The notes under the pieces were generated by a model. The model saw only the letters and a program-made list of their open reading frames with translations. It did not search any database and had not been told where the DNA came from. DNA of 64,000 nucleotides from Marinobacter pelagius (GTDB lineage: Bacteria > Pseudomonadota > Gammaproteobacteria > Pseudomonadales > Oleiphilaceae): NCBI RefSeq assembly GCF_003315345.1, contig NZ_QNRO01000021.1, forward strand, positions 1 to 64,000, read 5' to 3'. The position numbers were made by a program, and so were the translations under genes. The first letter of the stretch is position 1. Each line of letters begins with the position of its first letter. This document shows, in pieces, positions 13,522-21,704 of this stretch.

Positions 13522-16134
13522 ATGAACACTGAATACCGCAAACAACTCCCGGGCTCCGACCTGGACTACTTCGACACCCGCCAGGCGGTCGAAGACATCC
13601 AGCCCGGTGCCTACGACAAACTTCCGTACACCTCCAAGATCCTGGCCGAGCAGCTGGTACGCCGCTGTGATCCGGCGATGCTGACTGATTCCCTGAAGCA
13701 GCTGATCGAGCGCAAGCGGGACCTGGACTTCCCCTGGTATCCCGCCCGTGTGGTGTGCCATGACATTCTGGGCCAGACCGCTCTGGTGGACCTGGCGGGC
13801 CTGCGTGATGCCATCGCCGAGAAAGGCGGGGATCCCGCCAAGGTCAACCCGGTGGTTCCCACCCAGCTGATCGTGGATCACTCCTTGGCCGTTGAGCACG
13901 CCGGTTTCGAGAAGGACGCATTCGAGAAGAACCGTGCTATCGAAGACCGCCGCAACGACGACCGTTTCCACTTCATCAACTGGACCAAGACCGCGTTCAA
14001 GAACGTGGACGTGATCCCGCCGGGCAACGGCATCATGCACCAGATCAACCTGGAGAAGATGTCTCCGGTGGTTCAGGCGCGGCCGGATGGGGAAGGAAAG
14101 CGTGTGGCGTTCCCGGATACCTGTGTCGGCACCGACAGCCACACCCCGATGGTTGATGCCCTGGGCGTCATTTCTGTGGGCGTGGGCGGCCTGGAAGCCG
14201 AAAGCGTCATGCTTGGCCGTGCGTCCATGATGCGCCTGCCGGACATCGTGGGTGTCGAGCTCACCGGCAAGCTCCAGCCGGGCATTACCAGTACCGACAT
14301 GGTTCTGGCCCTGACCGAGTTCCTGCGTAAGGAGCGGGTGGTTGGCGCTTATCTGGAATTCTACGGGGAGGGCGCAGACAGCCTGACCGTGGGCGACCGT
14401 GCCACCATCTCCAACATGACGCCGGAATACGGCGCCACCGCCGCCATGTTCTACATTGACGGCCAGACCATCGACTATCTGAAGCTTACCGGCCGCGAAG
14501 ACGACCAGATTGCCCTCGTAGAGAAATACGCCAAGGAAACCGGTCTGTGGGCTGACAGCCTGAAGAACGCAGAATATGAGCGGGTACTGAAGTTCGACCT
14601 GTCCAAGGTCACCCGCACGCTGGCTGGCCCGTCCAACCCGCACGCGCACCTGCCGACTTCCGAGCTGGCCAAGCGCGGCATCGCCGGCGACTGGGAACTG
14701 GAAGAGGGCAAAATGCCGGATGGCGCGGTCATCATCGCGGCCATCACCAGCTGCACCAATACCTCCAACCCGCGCAACATGGTGGCGGCCGGCCTGATTG
14801 CCCGAAACGCCAACAAGCTGGGCCTGACCCGCAAGCCGTGGGTGAAGAGCTCTCTGGCACCGGGCTCCAAGACCGTAAAGATGTACCTGGAAGACGCCAA
14901 CCTGCTGCCGGAGCTGGAAAACCTCGGTTTCGGCGTGGTGGCCTTTGCCTGCACCACCTGTAACGGCATGAGTGGGGCCCTGGACCCGAAGATCCAGCAG
15001 GAAATTATCGATCGGGACCTGTATTCCACCGCGGTGCTGTCCGGTAACCGGAACTTTGACGGCCGGATTCACCCCTATGCCAAGCAGGCATTCCTGGCGT
15101 CTCCGCCCCTGGTGGTTGCGTACGCCATTGCCGGCACCATCCGTTTCGACATCGAGAAGGATGCCCTGGGTTACGACAAGGATGGCAATCCCATCACCCT
15201 GAAAGACATCTGGCCGAGCGACGAGGAAATCGACGCCATCGTGAAGCAGTCGGTCAAGCCGGAGCAGTTCCGCCAGACCTACATTCCGATGTTCGACGTC
15301 ACCAAAGAGGCGCAGGCCGCGAGCAGCCCGCTGTACGAGTGGCGCCCGCAGAGCACCTATATCCGTCGTCCGCCGTACTGGGAAGGTGCGCTGGCCGGTG
15401 AGAAGTCCCTCAAGGGAATGCGCCCGCTGGCGATCCTGCCGGACAACATCACCACTGACCACCTGTCGCCGTCCAACGCGATCCTGGCCAGCAGTGCGGC
15501 CGGTGAGTACCTGGCGAAGATGGGCCTGCCGGAGGAGGACTTCAACTCCTACGCGACCCACCGGGGTGATCACCTGACCGCCCAGCGTGCCACCTTCGCG
15601 AACCCGAAACTGTTCAACGAGATGGTTCTGGACGAGAACGGCAACGTGAAGCAGGGCTCCCTGGCCCGCATCGAGCCGGAAGGCAAGGTAACCCGCATGT
15701 GGGAAGCCATCGAGACCTACATGGAGCGCAAGCAGCCGCTGATCATCGTTGCTGGTGCCGACTACGGGCAGGGTTCCTCCCGTGACTGGGCCGCCAAGGG
15801 CGTCGCCCTGGCCGGTGTGGAAGCAATTGTGGCCGAGGGTTTCGAGCGCATCCACCGTACCAACCTGGTGGGCATGGGCGTGATGCCCCTGCAGTTCGAG
15901 GAAGGCACCACCCGCAAGACCCTGGCCCTCGACGGCACCGAAACCTACGACGTGGAAGGCACCCCGTCGCCGCGCGCCGAGCTGACCCTGGTCATCCACC
16001 GCAAGAACGGCAGCACCGAACACGTGCCCGTGATCTGCCGCCTGGATACCGCGGAAGAAGTGTCTATCTACAAGGCCGGTGGCGTGCTGCAGCGCTTTGC
16101 CCAGGACTTCCTGGAGTCCGAAGGGGCGGCGTGA
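13522..16134 (+). CDS. acnD: Fe-S 2-methylcitrate dehydratase AcnD
   Basis: An 870-residue aconitase-family enzyme. AcnD with PrpF replaces PrpD in many bacteria to convert 2-methylcitrate to 2-methyl-cis-aconitate. The three iron-sulfur cysteines are visible in GTDSHTPMVD-to-TSCTNTSNPRN (first Cys) and ACTTCNGMSGALDP (the other two, CxxC). The swivelling domain carries GADYGQGSSRDWAAKG, and GVGGLEAESVMLG is typical. It is shorter than AcnA-type aconitases in the way expected of AcnD. The Shine-Dalgarno before the ATG is weak. It lies between palindrome copies 7 and 8, with prpF following as in the standard acnD-prpF pair. Confidence 0.95.
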   Translation: MNTEYRKQLPGSDLDYFDTRQAVEDIQPGAYDKLPYTSKILAEQLVRRCDPAMLTDSLKQLIERKRDLDFPWYPARVVCHDILGQTALVDLAGLRDAIAEKGGDPAKVNPVVPTQLIVDHSLAVEHAGFEKDAFEKNRAIEDRRNDDRFHFINWTKTAFKNVDVIPPGNGIMHQINLEKMSPVVQARPDGEGKRVAFPDTCVGTDSHTPMVDALGVISVGVGGLEAESVMLGRASMMRLPDIVGVELTGKLQPGITSTDMVLALTEFLRKERVVGAYLEFYGEGADSLTVGDRATISNMTPEYGATAAMFYIDGQTIDYLKLTGREDDQIALVEKYAKETGLWADSLKNAEYERVLKFDLSKVTRTLAGPSNPHAHLPTSELAKRGIAGDWELEEGKMPDGAVIIAAITSCTNTSNPRNMVAAGLIARNANKLGLTRKPWVKSSLAPGSKTVKMYLEDANLLPELENLGFGVVAFACTTCNGMSGALDPKIQQEIIDRDLYSTAVLSGNRNFDGRIHPYAKQAFLASPPLVVAYAIAGTIRFDIEKDALGYDKDGNPITLKDIWPSDEEIDAIVKQSVKPEQFRQTYIPMFDVTKEAQAASSPLYEWRPQSTYIRRPPYWEGALAGEKSLKGMRPLAILPDNITTDHLSPSNAILASSAAGEYLAKMGLPEEDFNSYATHRGDHLTAQRATFANPKLFNEMVLDENGNVKQGSLARIEPEGKVTRMWEAIETYMERKQPLIIVAGADYGQGSSRDWAAKGVALAGVEAIVAEGFERIHRTNLVGMGVMPLQFEEGTTRKTLALDGTETYDVEGTPSPRAELTLVIHRKNGSTEHVPVICRLDTAEEVSIYKAGGVLQRFAQDFLESEGAA

Positions 16135-16146
16135 GTGAGTGAAGGA

Positions 16147-16176
16147 GGGGTCAGATGAAAGCTTTCATCTGACCCC
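16147..16176. repeat. prp-gap palindrome, copy 8 (fully symmetric)
   Basis: GGGGTCAGATGAAAG joined directly to its exact reverse complement, giving a perfect 30-bp palindrome with no loop. It lies 12 bases after the acnD stop. Confidence 0.9.
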
Positions 16177-16210
16177 ATGTTCATAACCTCCGAGGTCAGC
16201 GCCCAGGAAA

Positions 16211-16240
16211 GGGGTCTGATGAAAGCCTTCATCTGACCCC
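16211..16240. repeat. prp-gap palindrome, copy 9
   Basis: Same sequence as copy 2 (GATGAA/TTCATC core, AGCC loop). It ends 45 bases before the prpF start codon and is flanked by AAA and ATGTTCACG. Confidence 0.9.
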
Positions 16241-16285
16241 ATGTTCACGACCAGCTCCATCTTCACAGAAACAGAGAGCAAAACC

Positions 16286-17470
16286 ATGACCCATGCTCCC
16301 CAAATCAAAGTCCCCGCCACGTACATGCGTGGCGGCACCAGCAAAGGCGTGTTTTTCCGCCTGCAGGACCTGCCCGAAGCTGCCCGGGTTCCCGGTGAGG
16401 CCCGGGACAAGCTGCTACTGCGGGTAATCGGCAGCCCCGATCCCTACCAGAAGCAGACTGACGGTATGGGCGGCGCCACCTCCAGCACCAGCAAGACCGT
16501 CATCCTGGCCGCGCCCACGCAGCCGGACCACGACGTCGACTACCTGTTCGGTCAGGTCTCCATCGACAAGCCGTTCGTGGACTGGAGCGGCAACTGCGGC
16601 AACCTGACCGCCGCCGTAGGCGCGTTCGCCATCAACGGGGGTTTCGTGGCCAAGGAGCGGATTCCTGAGAACGGCATCTGCACCGTCCGTATCTGGCAGG
16701 CCAATATCAGGAAAACCATCGTCGCGCACGTACCCATCACCAACGGGGAAGTGCAGGAAACCGGCGATTTCGAGCTGGACGGCGTCACCTTCCCGGCGGC
16801 GGAAGTGCAGATCGAGTTCATGGACCCGGCCGATGGCGAAGGCGCCATGTTCCCCACCGGCAATGTGGTGGACGATCTGGACGTGCCGGGTGTGGGAACC
16901 CTGAAAGCCACCATGATCAATGCCGGTATCCCGACCATCTTCATCAACGCTGAAGACATCGGCTACAAGGGCACAGAGCTGCAGGACGACATCAACAGCG
17001 ATCCGAAGGCCCTGGAGATGTTTGAAACCATCCGCGCCCACGGTGCCGTGAAGATGGGCCTGATCCAGGACATAAGCGAGGCGGCCAACCGCCAGCACAC
17101 GCCCAAGGTCGCTTTTGTGGCGAAACCGGTGGATTACGTCGCCTCCAGTGGCAAGCAGATCACCGCCAGTGACATCGACGTACTGGTCCGCGCCCTGTCC
17201 ATGGGCAAGCTCCACCATGCCATGATGGGCACCGCAGCCGTTGCGATCGCCACCGCATCAGCGGTGCCGGGCACACTGGTCAATCTTGCGGCCGGCGGCG
17301 GCGATCGTACCCACGTAACCTTCGGCCACCCGTCCGGAACCCTGCGTGTTGGCGCCGAGGCGAAGGAAGTGAATGGTCAGTGGACCGCCACCAAAGCCAT
17401 CATGAGCCGCAGTGCGCGGATTCTTATGGAAGGTTGGGTGAGGGTGCCGGGGGATTCATTCCCGGGTTGA
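16286..17470 (+). CDS. prpF: 2-methylaconitate cis-trans isomerase PrpF
   Basis: A 394-residue enzyme that interconverts trans- and cis-2-methylaconitate so that the AcnD product can be rehydrated. PATYMRGGTSKGVFF is the diagnostic N-terminal motif. DGMGGATSSTSK, DWSGNCGNLTAAVGAFAI (conserved active-site Cys/Asn region) and HPSGTLRVGAEA complete the family pattern. The ATG at 16286 was chosen because it gives the family length (about 395) and starts directly before MTHAPQIKVPATYMRGG; an in-frame upstream ATG at 16241 would begin at the edge of palindrome copy 9. A strong terminator-like hairpin follows the stop. Confidence 0.95.
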   Translation: MTHAPQIKVPATYMRGGTSKGVFFRLQDLPEAARVPGEARDKLLLRVIGSPDPYQKQTDGMGGATSSTSKTVILAAPTQPDHDVDYLFGQVSIDKPFVDWSGNCGNLTAAVGAFAINGGFVAKERIPENGICTVRIWQANIRKTIVAHVPITNGEVQETGDFELDGVTFPAAEVQIEFMDPADGEGAMFPTGNVVDDLDVPGVGTLKATMINAGIPTIFINAEDIGYKGTELQDDINSDPKALEMFETIRAHGAVKMGLIQDISEAANRQHTPKVAFVAKPVDYVASSGKQITASDIDVLVRALSMGKLHHAMMGTAAVAIATASAVPGTLVNLAAGGGDRTHVTFGHPSGTLRVGAEAKEVNGQWTATKAIMSRSARILMEGWVRVPGDSFPG

Positions 17471-17484
17471 GCCCCTGAATCAAG

Positions 17485-17549
17485 AATGCCCCCGAGCTGT
17501 ATACCGACTATCTTTCAGGTAGATGGTAAATGGCCGGGGGCATTTTTAT
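17485..17549 (+). terminator. Rho-independent-type hairpin between prpF and prpD
   Basis: AATGCCCCCG (17485-17494) pairs perfectly with CGGGGGCATT (17535-17544), followed by TTTA. The loop carries a second stem (ACC..CTATCT-TTC-AGGTAG..GGT). This 3' structure lies inside the operon and should reduce prpD transcription relative to prpF. Confidence 0.75.
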
Positions 17550-17585
17550 TTGCCCGGGAAAACAATCAGGAAAGGAGGCAACAGC

Positions 17586-19070
17586 ATGTCTGCAACTTTC
17601 GACGTCAACGTTCGTCCGGATTATGACGAGGTGCTCCAGAAAATCGCGGATTATGTCCTGAACTACAAGATCGACAGTGCCGAGGCGTGGGATACGGCCC
17701 GCAACTGTCTCATCGACACTCTCGGCTGCGGCCTGCTGGCCTTGCGTTTTCCCGAATGCACCAAACATCTTGGCCCCATTGCAGAAGGGACCGTTGTTCC
17801 TCACGGGGCCCGGGTACCCGGCACCCAGTTCCGGCTCGACCCGGTCAAAGCCGCCTGGGACATCGGCTGCATCGTCCGCTGGCTGGATTACAACGACACC
17901 TGGCTGGCAGCGGAATGGGGGCATCCTTCCGACAACCTGGGGGCCATCCTGGCGGTGGCGGATTACCTGTCCCAGAAACGGGTGGCCGAAGGAAAGGAAC
18001 CCTTCGTGATGAAGGACGTGCTGGAAGCCATGATCATGGCCCATGAAATCCAGGGCGTGCTGGCGCTGGAGAACTCGTTCAACCGGGTCGGGCTGGATCA
18101 TGTGGTGCTGGTAAAGGTCGCTTCAACGGCTGTAGCCGCCAAACTGATGGGCGCCAATCGCGAGCAGATGCTGTCAGCCCTCTCCCACGCCTGGGTGGAC
18201 GGCCAGGCACTCCGGACCTATCGTCACGCCCCCAATGCCGGCTCCCGGAAATCCTGGGCGGCAGGAGATGCCTCCTCCCGAGCGGTTCGCCTCGCCGATA
18301 TCGCCATGCGCGGTGAGATGGGCATACCGGGGGTACTGACCGCGCCCCAATGGGGTTTTTACGACGTCCTGTTCAGCAAGACCAACAAGGACCAGAAGCT
18401 CAAGCCCGAGGAGCAGCGGCAGTTCTCCCTGCCACAGGAGTTCGGCTCCTACGTGATGGAGAACATCCTGTTCAAGATCTCCTTCCCGGCCGAATTCCAC
18501 GCCCAGACCGCAGCCGAAGCGGCGGTCACGCTGCACCCGCAAGTGAAGGATCGCCTGGATGAGATCGACAAGATTGTCATCACTACCCACGAGTCTGCGA
18601 TCCGCATCATTTCCAAGGTGGGCAAGCTGGCCAATCCGGCCGACCGGGACCACTGCCTGCAGTACATGACGGCGGTGCCGCTGATCTTCGGTAGTCTGAC
18701 GGCAGAGCACTACGAAGACAGCTTCCACGATGGCCATCCGATCATCGACGAGCTGAGGGACAAGATGGAAGTGGTTGAGGAACCCCGCTACACCCGGGAA
18801 TACCTGGAACCCGAGAAACGGTCCATCGCAAATGCGGTGCAAGTGTTCTTCAAGGACGGCTCCAGTACCGACCAGGTGGCCGTTGAGTACCCGATCGGTC
18901 ACCGCCGGCGGCGCGAAGAGGGAATTCCTCTGCTGGAGGAAAAGTTCCGGGCCAATCTGACCACAAGGTTTCCGGGGCAGCAGTGCGAGCGGATTTTCAG
19001 TTTGTGTAAGGATCAGCAGCGGCTTGAAGGGGTGTCGGTTTCCGACTTTGTAAGCTTTTTTGTGATCTGA
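17586..19070 (+). CDS. prpD: 2-methylcitrate dehydratase PrpD
   Basis: A 494-residue MmgE/PrpD-family enzyme, the iron-sulfur-free 2-methylcitrate dehydratase. Family landmarks are [40 protein letters not shown] (active-site region), [32 protein letters not shown] and [25 protein letters not shown] lies seven bases before the ATG at 17586, the best ribosome site in the operon, which argues against upstream in-frame starts. Having PrpD together with AcnD/PrpF gives two routes for the same dehydration; this redundancy is common in Marinobacter- and Pseudomonas-like genomes. It follows a terminator-like hairpin, so it may be expressed less, or from its own start. Confidence 0.94.
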   Translation: MSATFDVNVRPDYDEVLQKIADYVLNYKIDSAEAWDTARNCLIDTLGCGLLALRFPECTKHLGPIAEGTVVPHGARVPGTQFRLDPVKAAWDIGCIVRWLDYNDTWLAAEWGHPSDNLGAILAVADYLSQKRVAEGKEPFVMKDVLEAMIMAHEIQGVLALENSFNRVGLDHVVLVKVASTAVAAKLMGANREQMLSALSHAWVDGQALRTYRHAPNAGSRKSWAAGDASSRAVRLADIAMRGEMGIPGVLTAPQWGFYDVLFSKTNKDQKLKPEEQRQFSLPQEFGSYVMENILFKISFPAEFHAQTAAEAAVTLHPQVKDRLDEIDKIVITTHESAIRIISKVGKLANPADRDHCLQYMTAVPLIFGSLTAEHYEDSFHDGHPIIDELRDKMEVVEEPRYTREYLEPEKRSIANAVQVFFKDGSSTDQVAVEYPIGHRRRREEGIPLLEEKFRANLTTRFPGQQCERIFSLCKDQQRLEGVSVSDFVSFFVI

Positions 19071-19149
19071 GGGAAGAAAACGTCAGTATTTTTTACACTG
19101 CTTTCAAATACATTTTATAACTGCATGAAAGATTGTAGAAAATAAAAGT

Positions 19150-19165
19150 TGGCTCCTTGTTTGCT
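19150..19165 (+). promoter_or_regulatory. RpoN (sigma54) promoter for the PEP-CTERM gene
   Basis: TGGCTCCTTGTTTGCT fits TGGCACG-N4-TTGCW with the invariant GG and GC dinucleotides exactly 10 bases apart; only two of twelve consensus positions differ. The expected start is near 19176, 39 bases before the ATG. PrsR, an RpoN-type activator, is encoded in this window. Confidence 0.75.
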
Positions 19166-19214
19166 TTGAGTGAGAGCGTGGATATACCCACAATCATTGT
19201 CAAAGGAGTGAGAC

Positions 19215-19988
19215 ATGAAATTGGCTCTAGCAAAGCAACTAACGGGGATTGCGCTTGCATCTGCATTTTCCGTTTCAGTAGCGAATGCCGCCATGATCGA
19301 CGTGACCGTCAGCGGTCCGGGAGTCGCGGAGGCTGAGGCTGCAGAGACAGATTTTCTGGCGTTCCTCAAGGATACGACAACTGAAACCTTCGAAGGGTTT
19401 ACCGCAGCCACCGGCTCGGCGGACCAGACCACTACCATTAACACCAGCGTTGGCGACTTCACACAGTTGCAGCCTGGCGGAGATTATCCGTCCGAGGCCT
19501 GTAACGATGGTGGCTTCAGCTGCGCAGGTGGGCTGGCCATCCTGAACTCGGACACCAGTCCGTTCAGTGGCCGTTACCCCATGCCGGCTGATGCTGATAA
19601 CCAGAACTGGCTCGACAGCATGGATTCCCAACAGATGCAGTTTTCGCTTGCGAGCATGTACACCGCCGTGGGCTTCTATCTGACGGATCCCAATGACGTG
19701 GGCGGTATCATGAATATCCTGTTCGCAGATCAGACGGAAGGTACGCTTGATCTCGGCGCGGTATTCGATCCCAGCCTCGCCAGTGGCTCCGCCTTCTATG
19801 TCGGCATCATGAGCGACGTGGCAATCAGCTCGCTGACCTTCTACACCAACGATGAGAACGATGGTTTCGGCATCGACAACGTGACAGTCGGTACCGTTCC
19901 TGAACCCGGAACCCTGGCTCTGCTGGGTCTCGGACTTGTCGGATTGGGAGTCATGAAGCGGCGCAAGTCATCTGACACCGCCTGTTAA
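19215..19988 (+). CDS. PEP-CTERM sorting-signal surface protein
   Basis: A 257-residue exported protein with a signal peptide cleaved near SVANA-AMID. The last 30 residues start with VPEPGTLALLGLG at about residue 228, continue as a hydrophobic helix and end in MKRRK plus a short tail: the classic PEP-CTERM tripartite signal recognised by exosortase A. The mature middle is acidic and beta-rich (TTTETFEGFTA, FSLASMYTAVGFYLTDP, SSLTFYTNDENDGFGIDNVTV), like other floc or biofilm PEP-CTERM proteins. CAAAGGAG precedes the ATG. It has its own RpoN promoter and lies directly before the exopolysaccharide operon, about 30 kb from xrtA. It is the only PEP-CTERM substrate in the window. Its binding partner is unknown. 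Confidence 0.88.
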   Translation: MKLALAKQLTGIALASAFSVSVANAAMIDVTVSGPGVAEAEAAETDFLAFLKDTTTETFEGFTAATGSADQTTTINTSVGDFTQLQPGGDYPSEACNDGGFSCAGGLAILNSDTSPFSGRYPMPADADNQNWLDSMDSQQMQFSLASMYTAVGFYLTDPNDVGGIMNILFADQTEGTLDLGAVFDPSLASGSAFYVGIMSDVAISSLTFYTNDENDGFGIDNVTVGTVPEPGTLALLGLGLVGLGVMKRRKSSDTAC

Positions 19989-20021
19989 TTTTCCATATCA
20001 AATCAATCCAGAAACGAAGGC

Positions 20022-20065
20022 TCCGCGAGGAGGCTGGGGAAATTTTTTGCCGGCTTTCTCGCGGA
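20022..20065. repeat. 8-bp inverted repeat after the PEP-CTERM gene
   Basis: TCCGCGAG (20022-20029) and CTCGCGGA (20058-20065) bracket a T-rich loop. It may be part of a weak terminator between the PEP-CTERM gene and the exopolysaccharide operon; no clean T-run follows the stem. Confidence 0.35.
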
Positions 20066-20084
20066 CTTTCCGTAACACGGTTTG

Positions 20085-20112
20085 TTGACGGAATGTAAAA
20101 ACAGGTTACACT
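20085..20112 (+). promoter_or_regulatory. Candidate sigma70 promoter for the exopolysaccharide operon
   Basis: TTGACG, a 16-base spacer, then TACACT. It lies 118 bases before the sugar-transferase start and is the best -35/-10 pair in the 241-base gap. No RpoN pattern with correct spacing was found here. Confidence 0.5.
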
Positions 20113-20229
20113 TTGTAAGTAAGCTATTGCCCGGTTGAGACCGGACCAGGTGCTCAGGAAAGAGTTAAAAGCCCTGACTTCCGGTGTGGCAAAGTTGTGG
20201 TTGTTACGTGAAGAACACAAGGAGTTTAT

Positions 20230-21642
20230 GTGGCTCACGTCAGGTTTTTTCGGCATTACATTCATCTACCCTTCCTGATTCTGGGATTGATCGATTGTCT
20301 GATCCTGATTCTGGCGTTTTGCCTGTCGGTTTTCTTTGCCTTTTTCGGTGACGCTTCGTTCTTTATCAGCCAGATCTGGTTCGTTGTCCCTTCCGCGGTT
20401 GTCTTCGCCCTGCTGAATCTGTTTGTGATGGTGGCCATTGCGGTACACCAGGCCCGCCTGGAAGAGGGCATGTCCGGCATGATGCTGCGCACGCTCCTGG
20501 CACTGATTATAAGTCTCCCCCTTTGCGGTCTGGCGTACCTTATTGGTGGCGACTGGATGTGGTATCTGGGTCATACCAGCGTTCTGACCACCGCTGCTGT
20601 TTTCGGGCTTTTCCTCCTGGGTCTGGTGAGAACCGTATTTTTCGCCCTTGTGGGCAAGGACGCATTCAAGCGCAGGGTGCTGGTGCTCGGGGCGGGGCCA
20701 AGGGCCAGCCAGTTGCTGGAGGATCTGAAAACGCCTTTTAACCGAAAAGGTTTCACACTGACGGGTTTTGTACCTATGCCGGGTGAACCGGTGGCTGTGA
20801 GTGACGGGCTGTTGGTTACCCCGGCGGTGGCACTGCACAGGTTTGTTCTTTCCCACCGGGTTCATGAGATCGTGGTGGCGGTTGAGGACCGGCGCAAGGG
20901 GCTGCCCATGGAGGATCTGCTGGAGTGCAAGATGCAGGGCGTCAAGGTTGTTGACGGTGCCACCTTCTACGAACGGGAATCCCGCAAGGTCGCCCTGGAA
21001 ATGATTACCCAGGGATGGCTGGTGTTCTCTGACGGGTACAACGTCGCCTCGGTCGCAGGCTTCTGGAAAAGGACACTGGACCTGGCGTCATCCATCACCC
21101 TGTTGCTGGCGACCCTCCCTTTGATGTTGCTGACGATGCTCGCGATCAAGTTTGAAGATGGCTTTCGTGCCCCGGTTATCTACAGCCAGGAGCGGGTAGG
21201 GCTCAATGGCAAGGTGTTCCATGTGCACAAATTCCGTTCGATGGTGACCGATGCGGAAAAGAACGGCGCCGTCTGGGCGAGCAAGGGCGACACCCGGGTG
21301 ACTCGGGTGGGTGGATTTATCCGGAAGTTGCGCATCGATGAATTGCCACAAATCTTCAATGTGCTCAACGGGACCATGGCGTTTGTAGGACCCCGTCCGG
21401 AACGGCCGGTCTTTGTCGAGAAACTGGCAGCGACGATCCCGTTTTACAACGAGCGGCATCGTGTAAAGCCCGGAATTACAGGCTGGGCGCAGCTGTGTTT
21501 CGCGTACGCTGATAACGAAGAGGACAGTCGCGAAAAACTCAGGTATGACCTTTACTACATCAAGAACCAGAGTCTGCTGCTGGATCTTCTGATCATCATG
21601 CAGACGGTAGAAGTGATCTTGTTCAGGAAAGGTTCAAGGTAG
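20230..21642 (+). CDS. XrtA-type exopolysaccharide initiating sugar transferase (EpsB-like)
   Basis: A 470-residue inner-membrane polyprenyl-phosphate sugar phosphotransferase that starts repeat-unit assembly. Four N-terminal membrane helices (residues about 10-135) are followed by a CoA-binding-like Rossmann segment (VLVLGAGPRASQLL). A fifth helix (about 280-300) leads into the catalytic bacterial sugar transferase domain: YSQERVGLNGKVFHVHKFRSM, RIDELPQIFNVLNG, FVGPRPERPVF and RHRVKPGITGWAQ. The overall form matches the glycosyltransferase found at the head of XrtA/PEP-CTERM loci. The start is GTG with AAGGAG six bases before it; an overlapping ATG two bases earlier is out of frame. It is the first gene of a six-gene conserved operon. 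Confidence 0.9.
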   Translation: MAHVRFFRHYIHLPFLILGLIDCLILILAFCLSVFFAFFGDASFFISQIWFVVPSAVVFALLNLFVMVAIAVHQARLEEGMSGMMLRTLLALIISLPLCGLAYLIGGDWMWYLGHTSVLTTAAVFGLFLLGLVRTVFFALVGKDAFKRRVLVLGAGPRASQLLEDLKTPFNRKGFTLTGFVPMPGEPVAVSDGLLVTPAVALHRFVLSHRVHEIVVAVEDRRKGLPMEDLLECKMQGVKVVDGATFYERESRKVALEMITQGWLVFSDGYNVASVAGFWKRTLDLASSITLLLATLPLMLLTMLAIKFEDGFRAPVIYSQERVGLNGKVFHVHKFRSMVTDAEKNGAVWASKGDTRVTRVGGFIRKLRIDELPQIFNVLNGTMAFVGPRPERPVFVEKLAATIPFYNERHRVKPGITGWAQLCFAYADNEEDSREKLRYDLYYIKNQSLLLDLLIIMQTVEVILFRKGSR

Positions 21643-21704
21643 CTTCGGAAGAGGGCGCAGTCTTCGAAGCCGAACTCAAACAGGGATTTCAGAGAGGAAT
21701 AACA

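Noticed and set aside
13441-16023. An 860-codon open frame on the minus strand opposite acnD
   Set aside because: It is the shadow of the highly GC-biased acnD gene; its translation has no recognisable domain, while the plus strand gives a perfect aconitase-family protein.
11055-16240. CRISPR array made of the repeated GGGGTC palindromes
   Set aside because: Spacing is irregular, the copies are split among four operon gaps separated by whole genes, and there are no spacers of constant length or cas genes.
19989-20229. RpoN promoter for the exopolysaccharide operon (TGGCAAAG near 20196)
   Set aside because: No TTGC element follows at the right distance; the TTGACG/TACACT pair is a better candidate.
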